DNA from: RHKX01 sp963745755 | GTDB lineage: Bacteria; Actinomycetota; Thermoleophilia; Solirubrobacterales; 70-9 | Assembly (NCBI GenBank): GCA_963745755.1 | Contig: CAVUYP010000001.1 | Span: 186,001 to 250,000, forward strand | Direction of reading: 5' to 3' | DNA: 64,000 bases | Shown: positions 9,205 through 18,696 of the stretch, piece after piece | Numbering within the stretch: position 1 is the stretch's first letter | How the letters are laid out: each line of letters opens with the position of its first letter | Notes under the pieces: generated by a model | Told to the model about the DNA's origin: nothing | What the model saw: only the letters and a program-made list of their open reading frames with translations | The model's database searches: none | Position numbers and translations under genes: made by a program

Positions 9205-10510
9205 CTAATCTCTGACCCGCATCCGCACTGCCGCCGTCCGCACCGAGCCGAGCCGCTCGATCTCTGCAATCGCCGCCTCGGCGTCTCCTTCGCTGGTCCG
9301 ATGGGTCATGATCACCAGCGGCACGACGCTCGTCGTCGTCCTCCGTCGGCTTCGTGCTGGATCACCGAGGCGATCGAGATGCCATGACTGCCCCAGCACG
9401 CCGGTGATTTCGGCCATCACGCCGGGCCGGTCTTCGACATTGAACCGCAGGTAATACCGGCCGGACATCTTGGCCGGGTCGCGGGCGCTCGACCGGCGCC
9501 TCGCGCTGCGACCACAGCTCCAGCGTGCGGAACGTGATGGCCGTCGCGGCCGACGACCGTGTCGATCAGGTCGGCCACCACGGCCGAAGCGGTCGGCATC
9601 TGCCCGGCGCCCAGGCCGTGGAAGAACACCGGACCGACCGCGTCGCCCACCACGCTGATGGCGTTGTACGCTCCGCGCACTTCGGCCAGCGGCGTGCCGA
9701 TCTTGCACCAGCGTCGGCGAGACGTGCAGTTCCAGCCCGTCGGGCACCAGCTCGGCCACGGCCAGCAGCTTGATGCGATAGCCCAGCTCCTTCGCGTAAT
9801 GCATGTCGGCCAGATCGAGCGTGTCGATGCCGCGGCGCGGAATATCCTGCCAGTGGACGCGGGCGCCAAAGGCCAGATGCGCGAGAATCGCCAGCTTCTG
9901 CGCCGCGTCGGTGCCGTCGACGTCCATCGTCGGGTCGGCCTCGGCATAGCCGAGCCGCTGCGCTTCGGCCACGCGCGTCGGCATAGTCGCCAGCCCTGCT
10001 CTTCCATCTGCGTGAGGATGAAATTGCTGGTGCCGTTGAGGATGCCGTGCAGCGACTCGATCTGGTTGGCCGACAGGCACTGGCTGATGTTGGCGATGAT
10101 CGGAATGCCGCCCGCCACCGAGGCCTCGAAGGCGATCGACCGGCCCAGCTCGCGGGCCCGATCGAACAGCTCCGGCCCGTGCTCGGCCAGCAGCGCCTTG
10201 TTGGCCGTGACGACGTCCTTGCCGCTCTCCAGCAGCTCGAGCATGATCGTCCGCGCCGGCTCCAGCCCGCCGACCAACTGGGCGACGGTCGTGATCTCCG
10301 GTTCTTGGTGATCGTCGACAAGTCGTCGGAAACAACTCCTTCGGGAAGCTCGCCATCGCGAGCTTTTTTAAGATCCCGGACGACGACCTGTTCCAGCCAC
10401 AGCGTGCGGCCGGCATGCCGCGCAGTCCGATCGCCGTAGTCGAGCAGCAGCTTCGCCACGCCCGTCCCGACGGTACCCAGGCCGACAATGGCTACTTTGG
10501 TTTTTTCCAT
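9205..10510 (-). CDS. hom: Homoserine dehydrogenase (several frame breaks)
   Basis: Reduces aspartate semialdehyde to homoserine. KVAIVGLGTVGTGVAKLL is the NAD(P) Rossmann motif. The catalytic part has VVTANKALLAEHG, SVAGGIPIIANI, ILNGTSNFILTQM, EAQRLGYAEADPTMDVDGTDAAQKLAILA and HAKELGYRIKLLA-like sequence (MHYAKELGYRIKLLAVAEL). A C-terminal ACT domain follows (YYLRFNVEDRPGVMAEITGVLG). It ends at 9205 with MRVRD. Breaks near 9975 and 9990 are each fixed by removing one C between two G (gene strand). First gene of a probable hom-apgM-lysC operon. Confidence 0.9.
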
Positions 10511-10716
10511 AGACTTCCGACAACCACGACAAATCGCTGATCTGCGAATCCTTCATCGTAAAATCGGCGGCGGGGGGCGTCAAGGAGGCCGAAACGCCGC
10601 ACTTTACTCGCTATTCTTGCAACGACCTACCGGGCTGCTAATATGGCGCTGGTTCCGTTCGGGGCGACACCTGGCCGGCGCACTGGCGCTTTCTGGCGGG
10701 CGCAGGCTCTTTTGGC

Positions 10717-10875
10717 ATGCTCAACGCTATGTCCTGCCCATCCTGTGGGGCGACCGAGAACCAAGAACGCCTGGGGCCGCTGGGAGAGCACCCTCACCAC
10801 GTTTATCACTGCCACGACTGCGGGCATATTTACGCGGCGGTCGAAGACGCAGAACCGCCTGACAGCGCTGAATAA
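10717..10875 (+). CDS. Small zinc-ribbon protein
   Basis: A 52-residue reading frame (ATG 10717; alternative ATG 10729 giving MSCPSCGATENQ) with two CxxC knuckles, CPSC and CHDC, about 28 residues apart, and a His-rich stretch (EHPHHVYHCHDCGHIYAAVE). This spacing matches a treble-clef or zinc-ribbon fold. The stop TAA at 10873 falls in a 14-bp tandem repeat. No neighbour suggests a role. It could be a regulatory or RNA-binding zinc ribbon; being short, it could also be chance, but the paired knuckles and codon use argue for a gene. Confidence 0.6.
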   Translation: MLNAMSCPSCGATENQERLGPLGEHPHHVYHCHDCGHIYAAVEDAEPPDSAE

Positions 10876-10912
10876 TGCGTGCTGAATAATGCGTGCTGAT
10901 GATGCGTGTGGG
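10866..10912. repeat. 14-bp tandem repeat overlapping a stop codon
   Basis: The unit CTGAATAATGCGTG occurs twice and then as CTGATGATGCGTG. It overlaps the stop of the small zinc-ribbon gene. Confidence 0.85.
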
Positions 10913-11171
10913 GCAGGCGGGTTTCTCCCCTATTGCAGCCCTCGCTGGCGGAGTAAAACCGCAAGCGGGGCGCCGCCGCCGACGCATAAGATTGCCTGGG
11001 GGGGAATCTGATGCGGCCGGTTACTGGCAAACTCCGCGGTAATCCGGGCGTCGCGCTTCGTCCTTCCTGTTGCCGGTTTGCAACTCCAGCGCGCCGTGTT
11101 GCCTTGCCTCCTGCCGGCCCTAGACGCTAGCTTGGGTTCACCAGCCCCCCTCTCCGTTAACCCCAGCGTGG

Positions 11172-12250
11172 ATGCTCATGGATGCCGCCGCTTTCGAATT
11201 TTTCAAGAAAACTCTCGAAACCCCCAGCCCTTCGGGCTTCGAGCGGCCCGTCCAGGACATGGTGCGGCAGTATGTGGCCGACTTCGCCGACGAGGTGACG
11301 CACCGACCTGCACGGCAACGTGATCGCCGTGCGCAATCCCGAGCGCCACGCTGCGGGTGATGCTGGCCGGCCACTGCGACCAGATCGGCATGCTGGTCAG
11401 CACATCGACGACGAAGGGTTTCATCTACGCCCAGCCCATCGGCGGCTGGGACCCGCAGCATGCTGATCGGCCAGCGGATGACGATCTGGACGGCGAGCGG
11501 GCCCGTTGCCGGCGGTCATCGCCCGCAAGCCGATCCACCTGCTCGACCGACGACGAGCGCAAGCAGGTGCCGAAGCTGAAGGACCTGTGGCTCGACATCG
11601 GCGCCAAGGACAAGGACGAAGCCGCAGCCAGTCGGTCCGCATCGGCGACCCGGTCACGCTGGAACTGGGCTACCAGGACGATGCGCAACAACCTGGCCAG
11701 CTCGCCGGCCATGGACGACAAGACCGGGCTGTGGGTCGTGCGTCGAAGCCTTGCGCCGCGCGGCTCAAGAACGCTCGACTGCGTCGCTGTACGCCGTCTC
11801 GACCGTGCAGGAAGAGATCGGCCTGCGCGGGGCGCACGACCAGCGCCTTCGGCATCGATCCGCACGTCGGCATCGCCGTCGACGTGACCCACGCCACCGA
11901 CTGCCCCACGATCGACAAGAAGCAGGAGGGCGACATCGCGCTTGGGCGGCGGGCCGGTGATCTATCGCGGCCCGAACATGAACCCCGTGGTCGTCGAGCG
12001 GCTGATCGAGACGGCCGACGGCGGCCGAGATTCCGTACCAATTGGCCGCCAGCGGCCGCGCCACCGCCACCGACGCCAACGCCATGCAGATCAGCCGCGG
12101 CCGGCGTGGCCGCTGGCGCTGGTCAGCATGCCCAACCGCTACATGCACAGCCCGGTGGAAATGATCTCGCTGGACGACATCGACCACGCGGCCGATCTGC
12201 TGGCCGGCTTCGTGCAAAGCCTGAAGGCCGACGACGATTTCCGGCCGTAG
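11172..12250 (+). CDS. M42 family metallopeptidase (many frame breaks)
   Basis: M42 enzymes are cytoplasmic dinuclear-metal aminopeptidases forming dodecamers. The start MDAAAFEFFKKTLETPSPSGFERPVQDMV is typical, with the family's G-FE motif. Across frames one reads HIDDEGFIY (first metal His/Asp), GQRMTIW, DIGAKDKDEA, GDPVTLELGY, NNLASSPAMDDKTGLWVV, STVQEEIGLRGA (catalytic Glu pair), GIAVDVTHATDCP, GDIALGGGPVIYRGPNMNP and PNRYMHSPVEMISLDDID. At least eight single-base breaks occur; the reconstructed length, about 355 residues, is normal. ATG 11172 and 11178 are both possible starts. Its last 30 bases are duplicated downstream. Confidence 0.88.
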
Positions 12251-12508
12251 GGTCAAGGCCTGCGCAACTGAAGCGAGGCGAGCGGCGAGAAGGGTGGCGC
12301 CGAACGAGCGGCCTCGAAATCTGCCATGCCGCCGGCTTGCCCGGCGGTTGCTGACGCTAGATTCTAGAGACTGAAGGCCGACGACGATTTCCGACCGTAG
12401 GGTTAAGGCCGCGCAGATTAAAGCGAAGCGAGCGGCGAGAAGGGTGTCGCCGAACGGACGGCCTCGAAATCTGCCATGCCGCCGGCTTGCCCGGCGGTTG
12501 CTGACGCT
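12221..12508. repeat. Tandem duplication (150-bp period) of the M42 gene tail plus downstream sequence
   Basis: The 138 bp from 12221 to 12358, starting inside the last codons of the peptidase gene, recur at 12371-12508 with about 88 percent identity. Each copy ends with one right-type REP hairpin. Only the first copy is attached to the gene. Confidence 0.85.
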
Positions 12509-14285
12509 GGTTTCTAACGCGGCGCCCGGGAAACCCTATTTCGTCACCTCGCCCCGCCCGCCTTCGGCGGGCGGGGCGGTGCGAAAAGAGGAGAGACGCG
12601 TTAGGGCCGTCCAACTAGACGGCCAACGTGAAAACTCCGCTGGGCAAGCCAGCGGCATCTTCGAAAAAATTGCCACGCCCCAAGGGCGACACGCACGTTG
12701 CGCGGGCTGGTGCGGCAACCAGGCTCGAAATCTGCCATGCCGCCGGCTTGCCCGGCCGGTTGCTGACGCTGGTTTCTAGAGACGACGCCCGGTAAATCCC
12801 ATTTCGTCACCTCCGCCCCGCCCGCCCGCCGCAGGCGGCGGGCGGCGGGCGGCACGGGGTGCAAAGCGGAGGAGGGCCTCGGGGCCTCCGAGTCTAGACG
12901 GCCAACGTGAAAACTCCGCTGGGCAAGCCAGCGGCATCTTGCTTGGACAGTTGACCACGGATAAGTTTGGGGCCGGTCCGATTCAAAAGGTCATCCATGC
13001 TGCGGCCGATCGACTACTCTTTGAATGAGTTGAAATTCGCCTACGTCTGCCACGTCTATCTCCACTGGCAAGCGTACCGTCGCCGTGCCAGCACCGCGCT
13101 GAGCGGCCTTCAGCGCGAGACCGTCGAAGCAAGTGCCAGCCGATACTCGATTCACGTCCTGGAATGCCGGACTGATTCGCGTGGCGTTCGGCTTCTCGTT
13201 AGTTTGCGACCCGAGGACGCGGTGGCGGCAGCGGGCGGGAAACTCAAGGGCCAAGCGGCTAAATGGCTCAGGCAGCAATCCGGCGAGCGCCGAGCGCCGC
13301 GGATATTTCGCCTGCACCGCCGGGAAAAGCACTGCCTCGCAGGTTGATGACTATTTGTCGACGCAGGGCGATCATCACGGCTATGCACATCGCGCACGGC
13401 CGCCAGCGTTCGTACAGACGTTCACCCTCACCGCCGTCGATGACGAGCGTTTGCAACCGCCGAACGCCCAGGCGCTGCTGCGATACCACTTGGTGCTCTC
13501 GTCATGGCGACGGCACGGCGTTTTCGGAGACGTTTCGGGCCCGGCGATCAGCCGCGCATGGCGGTCGCTGGAGGTCGAGCACAAGTTCGCACTTTTGAAA
13601 GTGTCTTTCGTGGCCGACCATGTTCACCTGGCGGTGCGCGTACATCCGACGATTGCGCCCGCAAGTTTGGTTGTGGAGTTAATGAACGCGGCGCAGCGGA
13701 TCATGTGGCGCGATTTCATGGCTGACGTGATCCAAGCGCGCGTCGAGAGGCTATGGCAGCCGGCCGCCTACATCGGCAGCTTCGGCGAACTAGCAACGCC
13801 TCAGCTCGAGGCCTACTTGCGGCGCTGTGGCGATGATTGACGACTGCCGCAATTTGCGCGAGGACGGCGCGGCTAGACGACCAACGCGAAAACTCCGCTG
13901 GGCAAGCCAGCGGCATCTTCGAAAAAATTGCCACGCCACAAGGGCGACACGCACGTCGCGGCGGGCTGGTGCGGCAACCAGGCTCGAACTTTGCCATGCC
14001 GCCGGCTTGCCCGGCGGTTGCTGACGCTGGTTTCTAGACGCGGCGCGGGAAATCCCATTTCGTCACGTCCGCCCCGCCCGCCGAAAGCGGGCGGGGCGGT
14101 GCGGAAAGAGGAGAAACGCGTTGGGGCCGTCGAGTCTAGACGACCAACGCGAAAACTCCGCTGGGCAAGCCAGCGGCATCTTCGAAAAAATCGCCACGCC
14201 ACAAGGGCGACACGCACGTCCGCGGGCTGGTGCGGCAACCAGGCTCGAACTTTGCCATGCCGCCGCGTTGCCCGGCGTCCGCAGC
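12321..14285. repeat. REP-pair (REPIN-like) array flanking a Y1 transposase-like gene
   Basis: Two hairpins recur. Left type: stem CGCTGG, loop GCAAG, stem CCAGCG, then GCAT (12633, 12912, 13891, 14154). Right type is its inverse complement with CGCCGG/CCGGCG stems (12321, 12471, 12736, 13994 and a decayed one near 14257). Both share GCYGGGCAAGCCRGC, so the stem base pair covaries (T-A versus C-G). Complete left/right pairs lie at 12633-12768, 13891-14025 and 14154-14285. Between pairs sits a GC palindrome (12550-12578, 12816-12853, 14069-14099). The array surrounds the gene at 12997-13840. Confidence 0.85.
12997..13840 (+). CDS. Two-part Y1 (HUH) transposase-like protein, one frame break
   Basis: The first part (MLRPIDYSLNELKFAYVCHVYLHW..., RYSIHVLECRTD, VSLRPEDAVAAAGGKLKGQAAKWLR) runs to about 13290. 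The protein then continues one frame over with GYFACTAGKSTASQVDDYLSTQGDHHGYAHRAR, here a conserved linker, and a second half with FVADHVHLAVRVHP (an H-x-H motif), MNAAQRIMW and AAYIGSFGELATPQLEAYLRR. This looks like a tandem IS200/RAYT-like Y1 family. Removing one base near 13295 joins the halves to about 281 residues. It is flanked on both sides by the REP-pair array, as expected for a RAYT and its target repeats. Activity is uncertain because of the break. Confidence 0.65.
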
Positions 14286-14286
14286 G

Positions 14287-14790
14287 TTATTCATTCGGAT
14301 TTTGAGTCGCGCGTTCGCGCTTGGACCGCCCGTTGGGCAGGGCGTCTAAGATGGCCTTCTTCAGCTTCTCGTCGAGCCTGCTCCCGTAGGAAAACCTGAT
14401 CCAATACTGATTCTCGCCATCCTCCGTCAGCGGATCGTTGATAAAGGTCTGCCAGTACGGCTGGCGCAAGGTCTGAGGAGTTACCGCTTGATTCACTCTG
14501 TGTCCCTGCTCCAGCGTTACTGTGAGCAGGAAGCCTTTGAAATTCGGCCCTTCCTCCTGGTGAGCCTTGGAACGGATCTCTCCCGTCATGTACCTGCCGT
14601 GCACGGTATAGGTCATCGTGCCGTGCTTGGCCGTGAACGTATTTCCCTCGACCTTGAATTTCGCATCGGGGCAATGTTGACGGATGACGGCAGTCAACCG
14701 CTTCACCAGTTCATCCGAGGGCGGCTCGCTCCGAGCAACCGAAGCGATCGCCAACAGTACGAGAGCCGTCAAAGTCGATGTCCGCATCAT
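14287..14790 (-). CDS. Small secreted protein of unknown function
   Basis: 167 residues with a signal peptide (TLTALVLLAIASVARSEPP, cleavage near residue 21). The mature part is beta-rich: FKVEGNTFTAKHGTMTYTVHGRYMTGEI and FKGFLLTVTLEQG, suggesting a compact sandwich or cystatin-like fold. The C-terminus is basic. The stop lies beside the last decayed REP of the upstream array. No family recognised. Confidence 0.7.
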   Translation of the reverse strand: MMRTSTLTALVLLAIASVARSEPPSDELVKRLTAVIRQHCPDAKFKVEGNTFTAKHGTMTYTVHGRYMTGEIRSKAHQEEGPNFKGFLLTVTLEQGHRVNQAVTPQTLRQPYWQTFINDPLTEDGENQYWIRFSYGSRLDEKLKKAILDALPNGRSKRERATQNPNE

Positions 14791-15191
14791 TTACTACCTC
14801 GCTTTCGGAAACGGCGATTACCGCTCACTCAGCTTAACGCTTTCGCATCGCCGGCGGCAACAAATGCAAGCCTTGCGCCGCTTGAGTATCGCGGTTACGG
14901 TCTCTTTGCGGGCTGCATCCGAGCACGCCGACGTGAGCTGAACTCAAAACCGGCGGGGGCATGATCGCGGCAGATGACGCCGGTTGCGCGGCTTGCTCGC
15001 GAGGCTTGAAACGCCTCACGTCACGCGTTTTCTCCGCTAAATCCGCCGCCGCGCCGGACCTCCGGCTGGCGCCGAGAGCATTTCCGCGAGGTCGGCTAAC
15101 CCGCTGGAAAGCATTTTTCCTGCTACCGCCTGGGACGCATTCAATTACAATGTCGGTCGCTTGCCCTGAACACCGGCGGAGAGTCTTCATC
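14791..15191. other. Divergent intergenic region before glgC
   Basis: About 400 bp between the minus-strand secreted protein and glgC. A TACAAT at about 15147 could be a -10 for glgC, with no clear -35. I see no gene and no strong repeat. Confidence 0.4.
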
Positions 15192-16487
15192 ATGCACAAC
15201 ATTGCCACCATGGTTCTTGGCGGCGGCCGCGGAACGCGGCTGCACGCGTTGACGAAAGTTCGCTCCAAACCGGCCGTGCCGCTGGCCGGCAAGTACCGGC
15301 TGATCGACATTCCGCTCTCGAACTGCATCAACAGCGGCCTGAACCGGGTGTACGTGCTCACGCAGTTCAACTCGGTCAGTCTGCACCGGCATATCCGGCA
15401 GACCTACCGCTTCGACTCGTTCGGCGGCGGCTTCGTCGAAATCCTGGCCGCCCAGCAGACGATCGACAGCGCCGACTGGTATCAGGGCACCGCCGACGCC
15501 GTGCGGCAGAACCTGCGCTACATCCAGCAGCCGGGCATCGATTACGTGCTGATCCTCTCCGGCGACCAACTGTACCGCATGGACTATCGCGACATGCTGT
15601 GCACGCACCTCGACCAGCACGCCGACGTGACCATCGCCGCGCTGCCGGTCACGGGCGAAGACGCGGCCGGTTTGGGCATCATGCGGCTGGACGACGACGG
15701 CCGCGTGGCCGGGTTCCTGGAAAAACCGCAGACCGAGGAAGAACTGGCGATCGTGCGGACCGATCCGGCCTGGATCGACGTCACGCGGCGTCGAGAGCCG
15801 CGGCCGCGACTGCCTGGCCAGCATGGGCATTTACCTGTTCAACCGCGACATGCTGGTCGACCTGCTGACCAAGACCGACTACCGCGACTTCGGCAAGGAG
15901 ATCTTTCCGGTGTCGATCCGCACGCATCGCGTGCAGGTCCACCTGTTCGACGGCTACTGGGAAGACATCGGCACGATCAAGTCGTTCTACGAGGCGAACC
16001 TCGACCTGGCCCGGACCAATCCGCCGTTCGACCTGACTTCGGCCGAAGCGCCGATCTATTCGCACGCCCGCTTCCTGCCGCCCGCCGATTGAAGGCGCCA
16101 CGATCCGCAGCAGCCTGATCGCCGACGGCTGCCAGATCGCGCCGCGGCGCCGTGATCGAGAACAGCGTGGTCGGCCTGCGCTGCCGGATCGGCCGCAACG
16201 TGACGATCCGCAATTCCATCGTGATGGGCGCCGACGTGTTCCAGAGCGAGCCGGAAATTGCCGCCGACCTGGCAGCCGGCCAGACTCCGATCGGCATCGG
16301 CGAAGGCGCCGTCATCGAGGGCGCCATCGTCGACAAGAACTGCCGCATCGGCCGCAACGTCGTCGTCTCCAACCCGGGCGGCATCGAGAACACGCCCGAC
16401 AGCGACCAGGCCGTGATCTGCGACGGGATCGTCGTGCTGCCCAAGGACGCGACGCTGCCGGAAGGCTGGAAGTGGCCCGCTAAGTAG
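15192..16487 (+). CDS. glgC: Glucose-1-phosphate adenylyltransferase (frame breaks)
   Basis: Makes ADP-glucose for glycogen. MVLGGGRGTRLHALTKVRSKPAVPLAGKYRLIDI-type sequence (the GGGxGxRL nucleotidyltransferase motif and downstream Lys) opens the protein. Then come SCNSG-type NCINSGLNRVYVLTQF, DWYQGTADAVRQ, VLILSGDQLYRMDY, GFLEKP, SMGIYLFNRDML, FGKEIFP, GYWEDIGTIKSFYEANLDL and a C-terminal left-handed beta-helix (IRSSLIADGCQI, GRNVTIRNSIVMGAD, IVDKNCRIGRNVVV). Breaks near 15785, 16087 and 16143 are each fixed by one base. Length is about 431 residues, as usual. The last 24 codons and terminator recur in decayed form at 24782. Confidence 0.93.
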
Positions 16488-16498
16488 GCCTTAGTCGG

Positions 16499-16540
16499 CT
16501 TTCGCTCCCGCGAAAGCACGCGTTCTGGCGGGAGCGAAAG
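16499..16540 (+). terminator. Strong hairpin after glgC
   Basis: CTTTCGCTCCCGC at 16499-16511 is perfectly complementary to GCGGGAGCGAAAG at 16528-16540 (13 bp stem). No T run follows, so it may act bidirectionally or mainly protect the 3' end. Confidence 0.65.
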
Positions 16541-16647
16541 ACGCCGATGACTGCGCGATCGGGATAACAGGAGGCTTTACGGCTTCCTCCCTCCCGCACC
16601 ACCGGGCATACGGGTCCGTATCGCGGCGGTTCGGCAGACGGAAACCC

Positions 16648-16800
16648 AGACACCCACAGTTTATGCGCGACGCGACCACCTGTGCAGCGCCGAGCGGAAA
16701 ATTAGCATGTGCGCCCGCAGCGGGCATCGAAAAAACTGTCGCTTGCAATTCTGCACATTCTCTGATCGCGTCGCCGACCGGAAAAGGATGGGTGTCTTTT
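16648..16800 (+). repeat. ~150-bp structured repeat, copy A
   Basis: Starts AGACACCCACAG and ends GGATGGGTGTCTTT, so the termini pair (AGACACCCA with TGGGTGTCT). Inside, GCGACGCGA pairs with TCGCGTCGC, and GTGCAG with CTGCAC. It lies between the glgC hairpin and the unknown gene at 16863. The outer flank GACGGAAAC also has an inverted partner GATTTCCGTC at about 16816. Confidence 0.9.
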
Positions 16801-16862
16801 CAAGAAGCCACTTTGATTTCCGTCCATTCGATTCAGAGAATCACAAGTTCGTCGGCTACCCT

Positions 16863-17418
16863 ATGCTCTTGACTGAGACTCAAATCGCACTCTTGCTAAA
16901 ACAACTAGCCATCTCGGATGAGTGGCCTTGGGCAACCAACGACGAGGCTGTAATCGACAAGAACATCAAGGACATTGTTGCCGAAATCCGTCGCAAGTTG
17001 CGACTCGAAGACAAGACTGAATACGGACACTACGGCTCCGGCTACGCGAGCTTTGTCGATTGCTGGCTGTACCGCCCGGACGCCGAGTTCAGATATCGCG
17101 CCGGTGACAACTACCACGGACTTGTCGTCCTCTTCAGCCGACTATCGCCGTTCTACGTGTTTGGACAGGGCGACAAATCGTGGGACAAGATCGGCGGGCG
17201 CATCGTATCTACCAGACTTTAATTTCGTGGACGAGATCGAACACCAGCATGTGATGGAGCTTGTGCCACGCGTGAAAGACATTCTGACGGATCGCGGCTT
17301 GAAGCAACTCAACAAGTCAGATTTGAACACGATCTTGCCCAATGGCGTAAGTGTACCTACCATCATGGCGGATCGTGTGTTTCGTCACTTCGACGCGTTG
17401 TTCTATTGGGAAGATTGA
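16863..17418 (+). CDS. Unknown protein, one frame break
   Basis: MLLTETQIALLLKQLAISDEW... runs to about 17200, then the protein continues one frame over as ASYLPDFNFVDEIEHQHVMELVPRVKDILTDRGL to TGA 17416, ending DALFYWED. Removing one C near 17200 (GGG C GCA) gives about 185 residues. The protein is acidic and mixed alpha/beta, with WPWATNDEAVIDKNIKDIV and a Tyr-rich middle (YGHYGSGYASFVDCWLYRP). Size and composition resemble polymorphic-toxin immunity proteins, but I recognise no family. It sits alone between repeat copies A and B; codon use is more AT-rich than the core genes. Confidence 0.6.
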
Positions 17419-17471
17419 AGATGCCGACGAACCCGACGTTGCACGGCAGTAAGCGGCAGAGGCGGAAACGC

Positions 17472-17609
17472 AGACACCCACAATTTTACGCGACCACCCG
17501 CGCGCGCCGAGCGGAAAACTAGCTTCGCCCGGCGGGCATCAAAGAATATCGATTGCAATTCTGCGCATTCTCTGATCCCGTCGCCGACCGGAAAAGGATG
17601 GCTGTCTTT
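17472..17609 (+). repeat. ~150-bp structured repeat, copy B
   Basis: Same element, 54 bp after the unknown gene's stop. Starts CAGACACCCACAATTTTACG and ends GGATGGCTGTCTTTGATTTCT; one terminal pair is mismatched. Slightly shortened (about 138 bp). Confidence 0.88.
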
Positions 17610-17811
17610 GATTTCTCTCCTTGATTTCATTTGATATCAGGAATGCTGCCGGGCGGCCTTGTGGTAGAATTCACGTCGAGCGTAACGGCAGCGCCGGCAC
17701 AGGTTCGAGCGGCCTTAGGCCGGGCAAGCGAGATGGGCTGGGACGGCAATACACGTCCCTTCCGGATAGACGGCCAACTGCGTCAGGTCCGCTGAAAGAA
17801 GCGTGCTGCTT

Positions 17812-18477
17812 ATGGCGACGAATGAACGGCAAGATCCGCATGCGGCGGAGACGCTCGCGATCCTGGCCGAGGCACAGGCCCTTCTCGAGAATGATCACTT
17901 CGTCTACATCTCCGGCGATCACGGCAGTGGCTGGATCGACAAAGACGCCATCTACCCACATACAGAGCGAGTTGAGCGGCTCTGCCGGGAAACGGCGGGA
18001 ATGGTGCGCGGCTGGGGCGCCGAGGTGGTGTGCGGGCCGGCCAGCGGCGGCCTGATCGTCGCGCAGTGGACCGCCCACGAGTTGGGAGTCCTGGCCGCCT
18101 TCGCCGAGCATGACCCGACCGCCGCCGCCGGTGAATCGCTGCGGGGCCGCTTCGTGCTGCGGCGCGGTTATGACCAGGTGGTGTCCGGCAAACGCGTACT
18201 CGTTGTGGACGACATCGTGAATACGGGGTGGTCGCTGCGCCAGACCGCAGAGGCCGTACGCGGCGCCGGCGGCGACGTGGTGGGGGCAGCCTGTCTGGTA
18301 AGTCGCGGCAATGTCGATGCGGCGGGGCTGGGCGTGGGCGGTTTCGTTTACTTGCTTGAGTACCGCATTCCCGCCTGGCCGGCGGCGGAGTGCCCTCTTT
18401 GCAGGGCAGGCGTGCCGATCAACACACGCTACGCCCACGGCCGCGAGTACGTCGCGAGCCAGACGGAGCCTCGCTGA
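17812..18477 (+). CDS. Phosphoribosyltransferase, orotate PRTase-like
   Basis: 221 residues of the type I PRTase fold. VLVVDDIVNTGWSLRQTAEAVRG (residues about 126-148) is the PRPP-binding motif with the two Asp, and VVCGPASGGLIVAQWTA is the pyrophosphate loop region. HFVYISGDHGSGWIDKDAIYPH at the start resembles PyrE-like and related orphan PRTases. The C-terminal CPLCRAGVPINTRYAHG contains a CxxC. Function is not certain: the real pyrE could lie elsewhere, and this one sits in the repeat-bounded island 48 bp before copy C. ATG 17812 chosen; an in-frame GTG at 17803 is possible. Confidence 0.75.
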   Translation: MATNERQDPHAAETLAILAEAQALLENDHFVYISGDHGSGWIDKDAIYPHTERVERLCRETAGMVRGWGAEVVCGPASGGLIVAQWTAHELGVLAAFAEHDPTAAAGESLRGRFVLRRGYDQVVSGKRVLVVDDIVNTGWSLRQTAEAVRGAGGDVVGAACLVSRGNVDAAGLGVGGFVYLLEYRIPAWPAAECPLCRAGVPINTRYAHGREYVASQTEPR

Positions 18478-18524
18478 GGCAGGGTCCATTCGGCAGCCGA
18501 CAGCAATCTAAGGGGACGGAAACC

Positions 18525-18673
18525 GAGTCACCCACAGTTCAGCGCGACGCGACCACCTGTGCGGCGCCGAGCAGAAAACTAGCTGAGCGCCCGCAGCGGG
18601 CATCGAAAGAATGTCGATTGCGATTTGCACATCCTCTGATCGCGTCGTCGACCGACAATGGATGGCTGTCTTT
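18525..18673 (+). repeat. ~150-bp structured repeat, copy C
   Basis: Begins GAGTCACCCACAGTTCAGCG 48 bp after the PRTase stop and ends GGATGGCTGTCTTTT. The inner stem GCGACGCGA/TCGCGTCG is kept; the outer stem has mismatches. Confidence 0.87.
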
Positions 18674-18696
18674 TCTGGAAGGCTTGTGTCACCTTC

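Noticed and set aside
12321..14285. CRISPR array
   Set aside because: Units are irregular, contain their own hairpins in both orientations and there are no uniform spacers or cas genes.
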